NCBI GenBank assembly: GCA_051006995.1 | Contig: JBPCSQ010000014.1 | Location: forward strand, 122,524-186,523 | Source: JAIQGF01 sp051006995 | GTDB taxonomy: Bacteria; Acidobacteriota; Terriglobia; Terriglobales; Acidobacteriaceae | Direction: 5' to 3' | Length of the DNA: 64,000 bases | Part shown: positions 25,111 through 33,357 of the stretch, in pieces | Numbering within the stretch: the first letter of the stretch is position 1 | Layout: each line of letters starts with the position of its first letter | Made by a program: the position numbers and the translations under genes | The notes under the pieces: generated by a model | Seen by the model: the letters and a program-made list of their open reading frames with translations, nothing else | The model's database searches: none | Told to the model about the DNA's origin: nothing

Positions 25111-25203
25111 CAGGAGAAGTACCCGAGCACCTGGGCAGCGCCTCCATACCGCATCATCACGTGGCACTGTGTTCCGGCGCACAAAGGCCCCGCCCGCCGA
25201 GAC

Positions 25204-25209
25204 TATAAT
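25204..25209 (+). promoter_or_regulatory. Candidate -10 element upstream of fumC
   Basis: A consensus TATAAT occurs about 100 nt upstream of the fumC ATG. No convincing -35 hexamer is seen at the right distance, so this is tentative. Confidence 0.3.
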
Positions 25210-25254
25210 TCCTCTGTCATTGGTCTTCTTACGCAGCAAACCCAGTCCTGATTC

Positions 25255-25294
25255 ACTCAGGTACTGAGGTACTCCGGTACTAGGTACTGCACTC
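25255..25294. repeat. Short tandem repeat (GGTACT words)
   Basis: Four GGTACT-containing words with 7-8 bp spacing (GGTACTGA, GGTACTCC, GGTACTA, GGTACTG) lie just before the fumC ribosome binding site. Similar words occur at 48655-48680. Confidence 0.5.
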
Positions 25295-25307
25295 ATGGAG
25301 CAACACT

Positions 25308-26717
25308 ATGGCAACCACCGTGGAGCGTCCCGCCGTCATGCGTATTGAATCGGACAGCATGGGGAAGATCGAAGTCCCCTCGAACGTCTATTGGGGCGCG
25401 CAAACACAGCGCTCGCTGATTCACTTCAACATCGGGCGCGACGCCATGCCGCCGGAGCTCATCCGTGCTTTCGGCACCCTGAAGAAAGCCTGCGCGCTGG
25501 TGAACCAGGACCTCGGCAAGCTGCCTGCCGACAAAGCCAAGCTGATCACGCAGGCGGCCGACGAGGTCATCTCGGGCAAGCTGAACGAGCAATTTCCGCT
25601 GCGCATCTGGCAGACCGGCAGCGGCACGCAGACCAACATGAATGTGAACGAGGTAATCTCGAACCGCGCCATCGAGATCGCCGGCGGCGAGATGGGGTCG
25701 AAGAAGCCGATCCACCCGAACGATCACGTCAACATGTCGCAATCCTCGAACGACACCTTCCCCGCGGCCATGCACATTGCCGCCGCCGAGTGCGTCAAGA
25801 CCAAGCTGATTCCGGCACTGGAAACCGTCAAGCAGGCGCTGCAGCGCAAGGCCAAAGAATTTGATTCCATCGTGAAAATCGGGCGCACGCACTTGCAAGA
25901 CGCGGTACCGCTGACCTTCGGGCAGGAGTTCGGCGGCTGGGCGAGCCTGATCGAGCGCGATATCAAGCGGCTGGTCCAGGTGCTGGAGGGACTCTACGAA
26001 CTTGCCATCGGCGGCACGGCCGTCGGCACCGGGTTGAATACGCATCCGGAATTTGCCGAGCGCGCCGCCAAGAAGATTGCGGAGCTGACGGGGCTTCCCT
26101 TCCGCTCGCATCCCAACAAGTTCGCCGCGCTTTCAGCGCACGACGAAATCATCTTCGCGCAAGGCGCGCTGGAAACCACGGCGGCGTCGCTGATGAAGAT
26201 TTCCAACGATATTCGCTGGCTGGCTTCCGGCCCGCGCTGCGGCCTGGGCGAGTTGACGATCCCGGAGAACGAGCCAGGCTCCTCCATCATGCCCGGCAAA
26301 GTGAACCCAACGCAGTGCGAGGCCATGACCATGGTGTGCGCGCAGGTGCACGGCGCCACCGCCGCGGTGGGCTTTGCCGGCTCGCAGGGCAATTTCGAGC
26401 TCAACGTGTTCAAGCCGGTAATGATCTACAACTTCCTGCACTCGGTGACGTTGATTACCGACGCGACCCACGGGTTCGTCGAGTTCATGGTCAACGGCAT
26501 CGAGGTCAACCGCGATAAGGTGGACTGGTACGTCAAGAACTCGCTGATGCTGGTCACCGCGCTGGCGCCGAAGATCGGATACGACAACGCCGCCAAAGTC
26601 GCGCACACCGCGCACGTGGAGCACAGCAGCTTGAAGGAGGCGGCGGTGAAACTCGGCTTCCTGAGCGGCGAGGAATTCGACGAGCTGGTGAAGCCGGAGA
26701 CGATGACGCACCCTTAG
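25308..26717 (+). CDS. fumC: Fumarate hydratase class II
   Basis: A 469-residue iron-independent fumarase of the TCA cycle (fumarate to L-malate). The fumarase/aspartase signature GSSIMPGKVNPTQCEAM is at about residue 324. TGSGTQTNMNVNEV (about 105) and the catalytic-His region IGRTHLQDAVPLTFGQE (about 190) are intact. Length is normal for a homotetrameric class II enzyme. Aspartase is less likely by overall resemblance. Its TAG stop is the first word of a heptad array, and a hairpin terminator follows. Confidence 0.96.
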   Translation: MATTVERPAVMRIESDSMGKIEVPSNVYWGAQTQRSLIHFNIGRDAMPPELIRAFGTLKKACALVNQDLGKLPADKAKLITQAADEVISGKLNEQFPLRIWQTGSGTQTNMNVNEVISNRAIEIAGGEMGSKKPIHPNDHVNMSQSSNDTFPAAMHIAAAECVKTKLIPALETVKQALQRKAKEFDSIVKIGRTHLQDAVPLTFGQEFGGWASLIERDIKRLVQVLEGLYELAIGGTAVGTGLNTHPEFAERAAKKIAELTGLPFRSHPNKFAALSAHDEIIFAQGALETTAASLMKISNDIRWLASGPRCGLGELTIPENEPGSSIMPGKVNPTQCEAMTMVCAQVHGATAAVGFAGSQGNFELNVFKPVMIYNFLHSVTLITDATHGFVEFMVNGIEVNRDKVDWYVKNSLMLVTALAPKIGYDNAAKVAHTAHVEHSSLKEAAVKLGFLSGEEFDELVKPETMTHP

Positions 26718-26853
26718 TCGCTAGCCGCTAGTCCCTGATCCCCAGAAAAGACAACGCGCCCAACCTGCGGCGCGTTCTCTTTATCAGCGTTGATCCGAGT
26801 TCATCTGCGGCAAATTGGTCTTTCGACCACTAGGGGCTAGCCGCTAGGGGCTG
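26715..26853. repeat. Heptad-repeat spacer with inverted arms (TAGCCGC / CGGCTAG words)
   Basis: The left arm TAGTCGC, TAGCCGC, TAGTCCC, TGATCCC begins with the fumC stop. The right arm at 26829-26853 is made of CTAGGGG/CTAGCCG words; on the minus strand it supplies the last residues (PSG) and TAG stop of the VOC gene. The arms bracket a terminator-like hairpin. Confidence 0.7.
26753..26782 (+). terminator. Probable terminator after fumC
   Basis: An 8-bp stem AACGCGCC/GGCGCGTT with an 8-nt loop is followed by a CTCTTTA tract. An A-rich run on the left side means it may also serve the converging minus-strand gene. Confidence 0.5.
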
Positions 26854-27229
26854 TTTTCGGCGGCTCCCAGAGCTCGATCTTGTTCCCCTCCGGATCCATG
26901 ATCCATGCGAAGTGGCCGTACTCCTCGTCTTGGCGGCCGAGGATCTCAATGCCCTCACGTTTGAGCGCTTCCAGCACGGCGTTCAAATCGGCAACGCGGT
27001 AATTGATCATGAACCCCGTCTTGCTCGGGTCCATGTAGGTGCTGAAGTGCGGAAATAGCGACCAGTACGTGTGCGCTTCCTCGCCGGTCTGCGCGTCCTT
27101 CGACGGGAAGTCCACCGACTGGGTGGTGTCGTCGTAGTCCATGCCGAGATGCTTCTTGTACCAGGCATACATCGCCTTCGGGTCTTTCGACTTAATGAAA
27201 ATTCCGCCGATGCCGGTGACACGTTTCAT
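26837..27229 (-). CDS. VOC family protein
   Basis: A 130-residue glyoxalase-fold protein. It opens GIGGIFIKSKDPKAMYAWYK and has the usual second half (YRVADLNAVLEALKREGIEI ... FAWIMDPEGNKIELWEPP). Candidate metal ligands are the Glu of IELWEP and a His in the middle strand. Substrate unknown. Its last codons (PSG) and stop lie within a heptad array. Confidence 0.85.
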   Translation of the reverse strand: MKRVTGIGGIFIKSKDPKAMYAWYKKHLGMDYDDTTQSVDFPSKDAQTGEEAHTYWSLFPHFSTYMDPSKTGFMINYRVADLNAVLEALKREGIEILGRQDEEYGHFAWIMDPEGNKIELWEPPKTAPSG

Positions 27230-27277
27230 TCATTCGATCAGCGTTTGTCTGCGTTCATCAGCGTCCAATATGGTTTT

Positions 27278-27303
27278 ACTAGCGGCTAGGGGCTAGCGGC
27301 TAG
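27278..27303. repeat. Heptad-repeat array (TAGCCGC words) containing the fabH stop
   Basis: Words CTAGCGG, CTAGGGG, CTAGCGG, CTAGTAC on the plus strand. Read on the minus strand the first TAG is the fabH stop codon. Confidence 0.7.
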
Positions 27304-28301
27304 TACGCCCACCTGAGCAGCGTCGCGCCCGTCGTAAATCCCGCGCCAACCGACGCCAGCATCACCAGGCTTCCCTTCTTGAGCTTACCCTGCTCGATGG
27401 CCGAATGCATGCCCAGCGGAATAGTGCCGGCGGTGGTGTTTCCGTAGACATCTATGTTGATGATGGTCGCCTCGGGACGCAACCCGAGGCGCTCTCCGGT
27501 GGCGCTGATGATGCGCTTATTGGCCTGGTGCGGGATGAAGCAGTCAATGTCGGCGCCCTTCAGGCCATTGCGCTTCAGCAAGCGATCGCAGACGTCGGCC
27601 ATGTTGCGGACGGCGTACTTGAACACCGCCTGACCGTCCTGATGGACGAAATGCATCTTCTTGTCCACCGTTTCATGGGAAGACGGGTTCAGGCTGCCGC
27701 CGCCGGGCATGTAGAGCGCGCAACCGCCGCCGCCGTCCACATAATTCAGGAAATCAATGATGCCGAAATCTTCGCCCTCGGCGACCGGCTCCAGCAGCAC
27801 CGCTCCGGCCCCATCACCAAAAATCACGCAGGTGGCACGGTCGGTGTAATCAATGATGGACGACATGACGTCGGCGCCGATCACCAGCACCTTCTTATGC
27901 GCGCCCGTGTTGATGAATTGCGCGCCGGTCAGGAGCGAATAAACGAACGCCGAGCAGGCGGCCGATAGGTCGAATCCCCAGGCTCCCTTAGCGCCGAGCT
28001 TGTGCTGCACCAGGCAGGCGGTGGACGGAAAAAACATGTCGGGCGTGACGGTGCCGACGACGATGACCTCGACTTCTTCGGGCCGGATGCCGCGCTTGGC
28101 CAGCGCGCATTTGGCGGCTTCGGCAGCGAGGTCGCTTGTGGCGACGCCTTTCTCCACGATGTGGCGCTCGCGGATTCCCACCCGCTGCATGATCCACTCG
28201 TCGGTGGTCTCCACCATTTTTTCCAGGTCCTGGTTATTGAGAATGCGAGGCGGGACGTACACGCCGAGGCTGGTGATTTTTGCCCGAATAGGATGGCTCA
28301 A
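27300..28301 (-). CDS. fabH: 3-oxoacyl-ACP synthase III (FabH)
   Basis: A 333-residue ketoacyl-ACP synthase III that starts fatty acid synthesis by condensing acyl-CoA with malonyl-ACP. The Cys-His-Asn triad is visible: Cys in LSAACSAFVYSLL (about residue 113), His in FIPHQANKRI (about 258) and Asn in YGNTTAGTIPL (about 288). The C-terminal GAGFTTGATLLRWAY is typical. It is single on the minus strand, between the VOC gene and the SRP RNA gene. Confidence 0.95.
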   Translation of the reverse strand: MSHPIRAKITSLGVYVPPRILNNQDLEKMVETTDEWIMQRVGIRERHIVEKGVATSDLAAEAAKCALAKRGIRPEEVEVIVVGTVTPDMFFPSTACLVQHKLGAKGAWGFDLSAACSAFVYSLLTGAQFINTGAHKKVLVIGADVMSSIIDYTDRATCVIFGDGAGAVLLEPVAEGEDFGIIDFLNYVDGGGGCALYMPGGGSLNPSSHETVDKKMHFVHQDGQAVFKYAVRNMADVCDRLLKRNGLKGADIDCFIPHQANKRIISATGERLGLRPEATIINIDVYGNTTAGTIPLGMHSAIEQGKLKKGSLVMLASVGAGFTTGATLLRWAY

Positions 28302-28408
28302 TGGTTTCTCCGCGAATCAGACCGCATATTGTGAACGATGATTACAGCCAATGTCTAATTCGTAGCGCTTGGGGAGTAATAAGAAGTTCTTTCGCCGTTG
28401 GCCAACGC

Positions 28409-28520
28409 AAAAAAGCCGGGCACCGGTGAACCCGCTGCGCACGCAAGAGCCCGTTACCGTTGCTTCCTTCCGGACCTGGCGGGGTTGGCGGGAATACGTC
28501 GCGCGGGGCCGATGCCCGAC
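28409..28520 (-). ncRNA. ffs: Signal recognition particle RNA, small bacterial (4.5S) type
   Basis: On the minus strand the conserved core CAGGTCCGGAAGGAAGCA (the SRP RNA tetraloop/Ffh-binding domain) sits in the middle of a foldable 105-nt RNA. The 5' end GGGCATCGG pairs with the 3' end CCGGTGCCC, closing one long hairpin as in 4.5S RNA. A T-rich run follows the 3' end, so the gene carries its own terminator. Exact ends are estimated. The receptor gene ftsY is in this window at 47 kb. Confidence 0.93.
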
Positions 28521-28618
28521 ACGTTCTATTTTAACATTCGAAAACGCCGCGGCTCTTACCGAAGGACTTTTCAATTCCGCAGTTCCGCAACTCGGCACTT
28601 CGGCAATACCATAGGCAA

Positions 28619-30859
28619 GTGGCTGCCGGCGACAAATTCGCATTCCGCTCTCTGCTGAATCCGGCGCGTGGTTCCTTCCACGTCGCCATCGAGCAATTCT
28701 TCGAACTCTGCCTGTACCTGCTGGTCGTCATCGGCTTCGTTACGCTGATCAGCACCGGACGCCTGGATCCGCCCTCGATCATGCTGGTCTCGGCGGCACT
28801 TCTGTTTCGCGGCTACCTGTTGCTGCGCGGCCGCAAGCTGACCATTCCGGAGCGCTGGACCTCGTATCTGACGTTGCTCTACATGCTGTTCTACGTCGCC
28901 GACTTCTTCTTGGTATCGGGCAGCTTCGTGACCGCGACCGTCCACCTGGTGCTGTTCATCATGGTGGTAAAGATTTTGTCGGTGCAGCGCGATCGCGACC
29001 ACCTCTACCTGGCGGTGATTTCCTTCCTGGAGGTGCTGGCGGCGGCCGTGCTCACCGTGGACACGGTCTTCCTCGCCGCCTTCTGCGTGTTCCTGTTGGT
29101 GGCGACGGCGACATTCATCACCATGGAGATGAAGCGCTCGGCAGCGCGCGCAACTCTGCCGCTGCCCATTCCCGCGGTGCCGCGCCCGGCTCGCCACATG
29201 AGCCGCTCCCTCAGCGGCGTTGCCCTGCTGATGACCGCTGCCGTCGTGATCGGCGCGGCTGCGATTTTCTTCGTCCTGCCGCGTCTGTCGGCCGGCTATC
29301 TGAGCTCGTACGCTCCGCGCAATGATTTCGTCAGTGGATTCAGCGATCGCGTCGAGCTCGGCCAGATCGGACGGATCAAGCAGTCCGACACCGTCGTGAT
29401 GCACGTCGAGATCGAGCACGACCGCGGCAGCTATGCCGACCTGAAGTGGCGCGGCATGGCGTTGGCCAACTTCGACGGCAGGCTATGGTCGAATCCGCAG
29501 GACCAAAGCATGGAGTCGCTCTCCGCCGGAGGCCCTTTCCGCGCCACGCGTGTGCTCGGCTCCGGCCGCTACTTCCTGGCGCCGCAGGAAACCAAATTCC
29601 GCAACCTGCCTGCCGATGCCGAGCTGCGCACCGCCCGGCCGCTGCTCTACAAAGTTGTGATGGAGCCGATTGGAACCAACGTGATCTTCCTCGCTTCCGT
29701 GCCCACGATGCTCCAGGGACGCATGAGCGAGATCGGAATCGACGTGTACGGCGCGGTCTACAACCTCGACCACAGCCGCATGACGGAAAGCTACAGCGCC
29801 TACTCGATGTTGCTGGAGCCGGCCGCCCAGCGCCTGCGGCAGCAGTCGGCGGCTTACCCGAACGACGTCAAGTTGCTCTTCCTGCAACTGCCGAATGTGG
29901 ACCGCCGCGTCACCGCGCTGGCGCAGCAGATCACGGCCAAGGCCTCCTCGGATTACGACAAGGCCCTCGCCATCGACAATTACCTGCGCACGCGCTACGG
30001 CTACAGCCTGCAGATGGCCAACACCCCGCCGCCGGATCCCATTGCGTACTTCCTCTTCGACCGCAAGGAAGGACATTGCGAGTACTTCGCCTCGGCGATG
30101 GCCGTGATGCTGCGGACCGTCGGCATCCCGTCGCGCATGGTGACGGGCTTCCGCACGGGAGAATATAACGACCTGACCGGCAGCTACATCATTCGCGGCC
30201 GCGACGCGCACTCCTGGGTGGAAGCCTACATTCCCGGATACGCCTGGGTGGCGTTCGATCCCACGCCGCCGGATCCCAAGCCCTCCGCCGGCAGCATGCA
30301 TCGCTTCCTGCTCTACATGGATGCCATGCGCGAGTTCTGGCGCGAGTGGGTGATCAATTACGACTTCCTGCACCAGCGAACGCTCACCGTGTCGGCCCTC
30401 ACCCGTGGCCGCACCGCCGGCGATCAGACGCGGCGCTGGTTCCGCCGCCACTACGAGCTCCTGTTGGCGCGGGCCCGCGCCATTCATCGCGATGCGGAGC
30501 GCCAGCCACGCACTTGGGCGATGGGCGCCATGGCTGCGATCATTGTGTTGATCCTTCTGGTGAATGCGACGCGCATCTGGCGCGCGGCCCGGCGCAACCA
30601 ACTCGCGCGCAACCCGCACCGTGCGCCCCAGGCGGCCGCGACGATCTGGTACGCGCGCATGACCCGCTCTCTGGCGCGCAAGGGCTTCCTCAAAAAGCCG
30701 GCGCAGACTCCCGGCGAATTTGTGGCCAGCATTGCCGATCCCCCGCTTCAGCGTACCGTGGCCACCTTCACGGAGCACTACGAGCGCGCGCGATTCGGCG
30801 AGTCGGCGAACGATGCAGCGCGCCTGCCCGAACTCTTTGAAACCATAAAGAGCTCATAA
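28619..30859 (+). CDS. Transglutaminase-like membrane protein (TgpA family)
   Basis: A 746-residue membrane protein. The N-terminal 230 residues (DUF3488-like) hold about six or seven helices. An extracytoplasmic transglutaminase-like domain follows, with Cys in KEGHCEYFASAMAVMLRTVG (about residue 487), His in RGRDAHSWVEAY (about 530) and Asp in WVAFDPTPPD (about 545). A further helix near residues 637-655 precedes a cytoplasmic C-terminal domain (DUF4129-like). The GTG start is uncertain. TgpA homologues are often next to MoxR and DUF58 genes, but those are absent here. Biological role unclear; cell-surface protein processing is possible. Confidence 0.88.
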   Translation: MAAGDKFAFRSLLNPARGSFHVAIEQFFELCLYLLVVIGFVTLISTGRLDPPSIMLVSAALLFRGYLLLRGRKLTIPERWTSYLTLLYMLFYVADFFLVSGSFVTATVHLVLFIMVVKILSVQRDRDHLYLAVISFLEVLAAAVLTVDTVFLAAFCVFLLVATATFITMEMKRSAARATLPLPIPAVPRPARHMSRSLSGVALLMTAAVVIGAAAIFFVLPRLSAGYLSSYAPRNDFVSGFSDRVELGQIGRIKQSDTVVMHVEIEHDRGSYADLKWRGMALANFDGRLWSNPQDQSMESLSAGGPFRATRVLGSGRYFLAPQETKFRNLPADAELRTARPLLYKVVMEPIGTNVIFLASVPTMLQGRMSEIGIDVYGAVYNLDHSRMTESYSAYSMLLEPAAQRLRQQSAAYPNDVKLLFLQLPNVDRRVTALAQQITAKASSDYDKALAIDNYLRTRYGYSLQMANTPPPDPIAYFLFDRKEGHCEYFASAMAVMLRTVGIPSRMVTGFRTGEYNDLTGSYIIRGRDAHSWVEAYIPGYAWVAFDPTPPDPKPSAGSMHRFLLYMDAMREFWREWVINYDFLHQRTLTVSALTRGRTAGDQTRRWFRRHYELLLARARAIHRDAERQPRTWAMGAMAAIIVLILLVNATRIWRAARRNQLARNPHRAPQAAATIWYARMTRSLARKGFLKKPAQTPGEFVASIADPPLQRTVATFTEHYERARFGESANDAARLPELFETIKSS

Positions 30860-30977
30860 CCTCGAAAGTCTCCAGGGCGGCCTGTTTGTTCTTCTTCCTT
30901 TCTGTCCCTTCGGGTGTGAGTTTTGTATCGGCAGTACCAGCGCGCCTCCGGCGTTTCCTATAGAATTGAACTACTGC

Positions 30978-32498
30978 ATGTCGGACCTGCCGGTCACCTT
31001 CGAACAACCCATTGCTTCTGCAGAGGACGCCAAGAGCACGCGTCCGCAGAAGGTCGGGTTCGTGTCGCTGGGATGCCCGAAGAACCTGGTGGATTCCGAA
31101 GTCATGATGGGCATGCTGGCGCAGGCCGGAGCGGAAATCACTCCGCGCGCTGAAGACGCCGACATCATCGTGGTGAACACCTGCTCGTTCATCGAGAGCG
31201 CGCAGCAGGAGTCGGTGAACACCATCCTGGAGATGGCGCGCCACAAGACTCACGGGCGCGCGCGCAAGCTCGTGGTCGCTGGATGCCTGGTCGAACGGTT
31301 CCGCAACGACATTCAAAAAGACATTCCGGAAGTTGACGCGGTCGTCGGCACGGGTGAACTGCCGCAGATTTTGCAGGCAGCAGGTTTGCACACTGGAGCG
31401 CTCTCGCCCGCGAGCGCGTCGCCCTTCAACATCCTGAGCCACAGCGGCCGCGCCGAAGGACATGCGCGTGAGCGCGCAGGGCGGTTCTCGCGAGAGGAAT
31501 GGCAGGGCGCGGTCGGGGATTTGCCGAACTATCTCTACGACGACGCGACCCCGCGCCTGCTGGCCACGCCCCGCGCCTCGGCCTATATCAAGATTGCCGA
31601 AGGCTGCGACCACCCGTGCACGTTCTGCATCATCCCGCAGTTGCGCGGCAAGTTCCGCTCGCGGCGCTTCGAGTCGGTCATCGCCGAGGCGGAGCGCCTG
31701 TCACACGCCGGCGTGCGCGAGATCACCCTCATCGGCCAGGACACCACCTGCTATGGCGAGGACCTCGGCCTGAAAGATGGCCTGGCGCTGCTGCTGGAAA
31801 AGCTCGCCGCCATCAAAGACCTGCGCTGGGTTCGTTTCCTCTACGCTTATCCAAACAAAATTACCGGGCGGCTGCTGGAGACCATCGCATCGCACGACAA
31901 GCTCTGCTCCTACATGGACGTGCCCCTGCAACACGCCTCGGCCGGCGCCCTCAAGCGCATGAAGCGAGGCGGGGGCGCGGATTTGTTTTTGCGCTCGATC
32001 GACAAGATGCGCCATGCCATCCCGGACCTGACGCTGCGCAGCTCGTTCATCGTCGGCTTCCCCGGCGAAACCGAGCGCGAATTCGAAGAACTCTGCGACT
32101 TCGTTCGCGAGGCACAGTTCGACTGGATGGGCGCGTTCGCCTACTCCGACCAGGAAGGCGCCGCCGCCCACGAACTGGGGAAGAAAGTGCCGCCCGCTGA
32201 TATGGAGCGCCGCCGCCGCAAGCTGATGCAAATCCAGAAAAGCATCAGCCGCAAGCGGAAGAAGCAGCTGGTCGGACGCCAGTTCGACCTGCTGATTGAA
32301 GGCCCGTCGAGCGAGACCGAGCTGCTGTGGGAAGGCCGCACGCCGATGCACGCTCCGGAAATCGACGGCAAGGTCTTCATCAACGATTTCGCCGACGAGT
32401 CCGAACTCCAGCCCGGGAGCTTTCACCGCTGCGAAATCACCGAAGCCCACGAGTACGACCTGGTGGCGCGCATCCTCGGCACGCATCCCATACAATAG
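30978..32498 (+). CDS. rimO: Ribosomal protein S12 methylthiotransferase RimO
   Basis: A 506-residue radical SAM enzyme that methylthiolates an Asp of ribosomal protein S12. The N-terminal UPF0004 domain carries the auxiliary-cluster cysteines (SLGCPKNLVDSE, VVNTCSFIESAQQES, VVAGCLVERF). The radical SAM CxxxCxxC is EGCDHPCTFCIIPQLRGKFR. A TRAM domain ends the protein. Between the first two domains (residues about 138-190) is an insert rich in Ala/Ser/Arg that is absent from E. coli RimO. The SLGCPKNLVDSE form separates it from MiaB. ATG 30978 is chosen; a TTG at 30966 is possible. Confidence 0.94.
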   Translation: MSDLPVTFEQPIASAEDAKSTRPQKVGFVSLGCPKNLVDSEVMMGMLAQAGAEITPRAEDADIIVVNTCSFIESAQQESVNTILEMARHKTHGRARKLVVAGCLVERFRNDIQKDIPEVDAVVGTGELPQILQAAGLHTGALSPASASPFNILSHSGRAEGHARERAGRFSREEWQGAVGDLPNYLYDDATPRLLATPRASAYIKIAEGCDHPCTFCIIPQLRGKFRSRRFESVIAEAERLSHAGVREITLIGQDTTCYGEDLGLKDGLALLLEKLAAIKDLRWVRFLYAYPNKITGRLLETIASHDKLCSYMDVPLQHASAGALKRMKRGGGADLFLRSIDKMRHAIPDLTLRSSFIVGFPGETEREFEELCDFVREAQFDWMGAFAYSDQEGAAAHELGKKVPPADMERRRRKLMQIQKSISRKRKKQLVGRQFDLLIEGPSSETELLWEGRTPMHAPEIDGKVFINDFADESELQPGSFHRCEITEAHEYDLVARILGTHPIQ

Positions 32499-32507
32499 CC
32501 TTCGCTC

Positions 32508-32765
32508 ATGCCCCGTAAGCGCGCTCGCAGCCTTCGTTGTCCCACCTGCCGCAAGATTGTTCTGCGCGACGAGCCCGAGTTCCCTTTCTGCAGCGACCGC
32601 TGCCGCCTGATTGATCTCGGCAAGTGGGCTAGCGGCGGTTACGTCATTTCCTCTCCGATCCACGCTGAAGACCAGTACGGCGAGACCGGCCCCCGGGACA
32701 ATCCCAAGCGTCCGAAACCTGACGGCAGCTCCCACGACGATGAGCAGCAGCGCAAGCGCTCCTGA
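32508..32765 (+). CDS. yacG: YacG-type zinc finger protein (DNA gyrase inhibitor family)
   Basis: An 85-residue protein with the four zinc cysteines in LRCPTCRKIV and FCSDRCRLIDLGKW, which is the YacG signature. E. coli YacG binds GyrB and inhibits gyrase. The C-terminal half is longer than usual, charged and low in complexity (GPRDNPKRPKPDGSSHDDEQ). Its 3' end overlaps the next gene by 26 bp in another frame. It follows rimO by 9 nt, so all three are probably one operon. Confidence 0.9.
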   Translation: MPRKRARSLRCPTCRKIVLRDEPEFPFCSDRCRLIDLGKWASGGYVISSPIHAEDQYGETGPRDNPKRPKPDGSSHDDEQQRKRS

Positions 32766-33255
32766 TACCGCCAAGCCGCAGCGCACCCGCTTCGCCTGGG
32801 TGATCGCCACTTTCTTCGGCATCGGGATGCTGAAATCCGGGCCCGGAACCTGGGCGTCGGTGGCAACCCTGCTGCTGTGGCGGGCGTTGGCGCCCTTCGC
32901 TACCCATCCCGGCGAATTGCCGGTGCTGACTTTTGTCGCCGTCGCCGCCGTCCTGGCGCTCGGAATCCCTGCTTCGACACGGGTAGAACGTGAATCAGGA
33001 CGCACCGATCCGTCGTTCGTCGTGATCGACGAGGTTGCCGGCCAGCTCATCGCTCTTCTCGGTGCGGGGCTTCATTGGAAAACTCTTTTGGCGAGCCTTA
33101 TACTTTTTCGTGTCTTCGACATCGTGAAGCCGCCGCCGCTTCGCCGGCTGGAACGCTTGCGGGAAGGCTACGGCATCATGCTCGACGACGTTGGCGCGGG
33201 GCTGTACGCCCTCGTCATTCTGCTGGCCCTGCGGCACGTCGCGTGGCTGCCGTAA
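32740..33255 (+). CDS. pgpA: Phosphatidylglycerophosphatase A
   Basis: A 171-residue membrane lipid phosphatase that makes phosphatidylglycerol. The PgpA motifs FFGIGMLKSGPGTWASV, VVIDEVAGQLIAL and FRVFDIVKPPPLRRLERL, then GIMLDDVGAGLYA, are all present, with the conserved acidic residues. Four helices are predicted. ATG 32740 is the first plausible start and lies inside the yacG 3' end. Translational coupling with yacG is likely. Confidence 0.92.
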   Translation: MSSSASAPDTAKPQRTRFAWVIATFFGIGMLKSGPGTWASVATLLLWRALAPFATHPGELPVLTFVAVAAVLALGIPASTRVERESGRTDPSFVVIDEVAGQLIALLGAGLHWKTLLASLILFRVFDIVKPPPLRRLERLREGYGIMLDDVGAGLYALVILLALRHVAWLP

Positions 33256-33329
33256 GAGCCGCGGAGTAGCGCATCAAATGAACCCTAGGGCCCGAGTTTC
33301 ACCATGTGGGGCTCGGCAATGAACTACCC

Positions 33330-33357
33330 AACTGAAACTTGAAACTGAAACTTTTGT
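33330..33357. repeat. Short GAAACT-word array
   Basis: ACTGAAACTTGAAACTGAAA lies directly before the start codon of the next gene. It belongs to the same GTTTC/GAAAC word family as arrays at 0.7, 18.4 and 21.9 kb. Confidence 0.5.

Noticed and set aside
30768..31613. 281-residue minus-strand frame across the TgpA-rimO junction
   Set aside because: Overlaps the ends of two well-supported plus-strand genes and has no recognisable domain.
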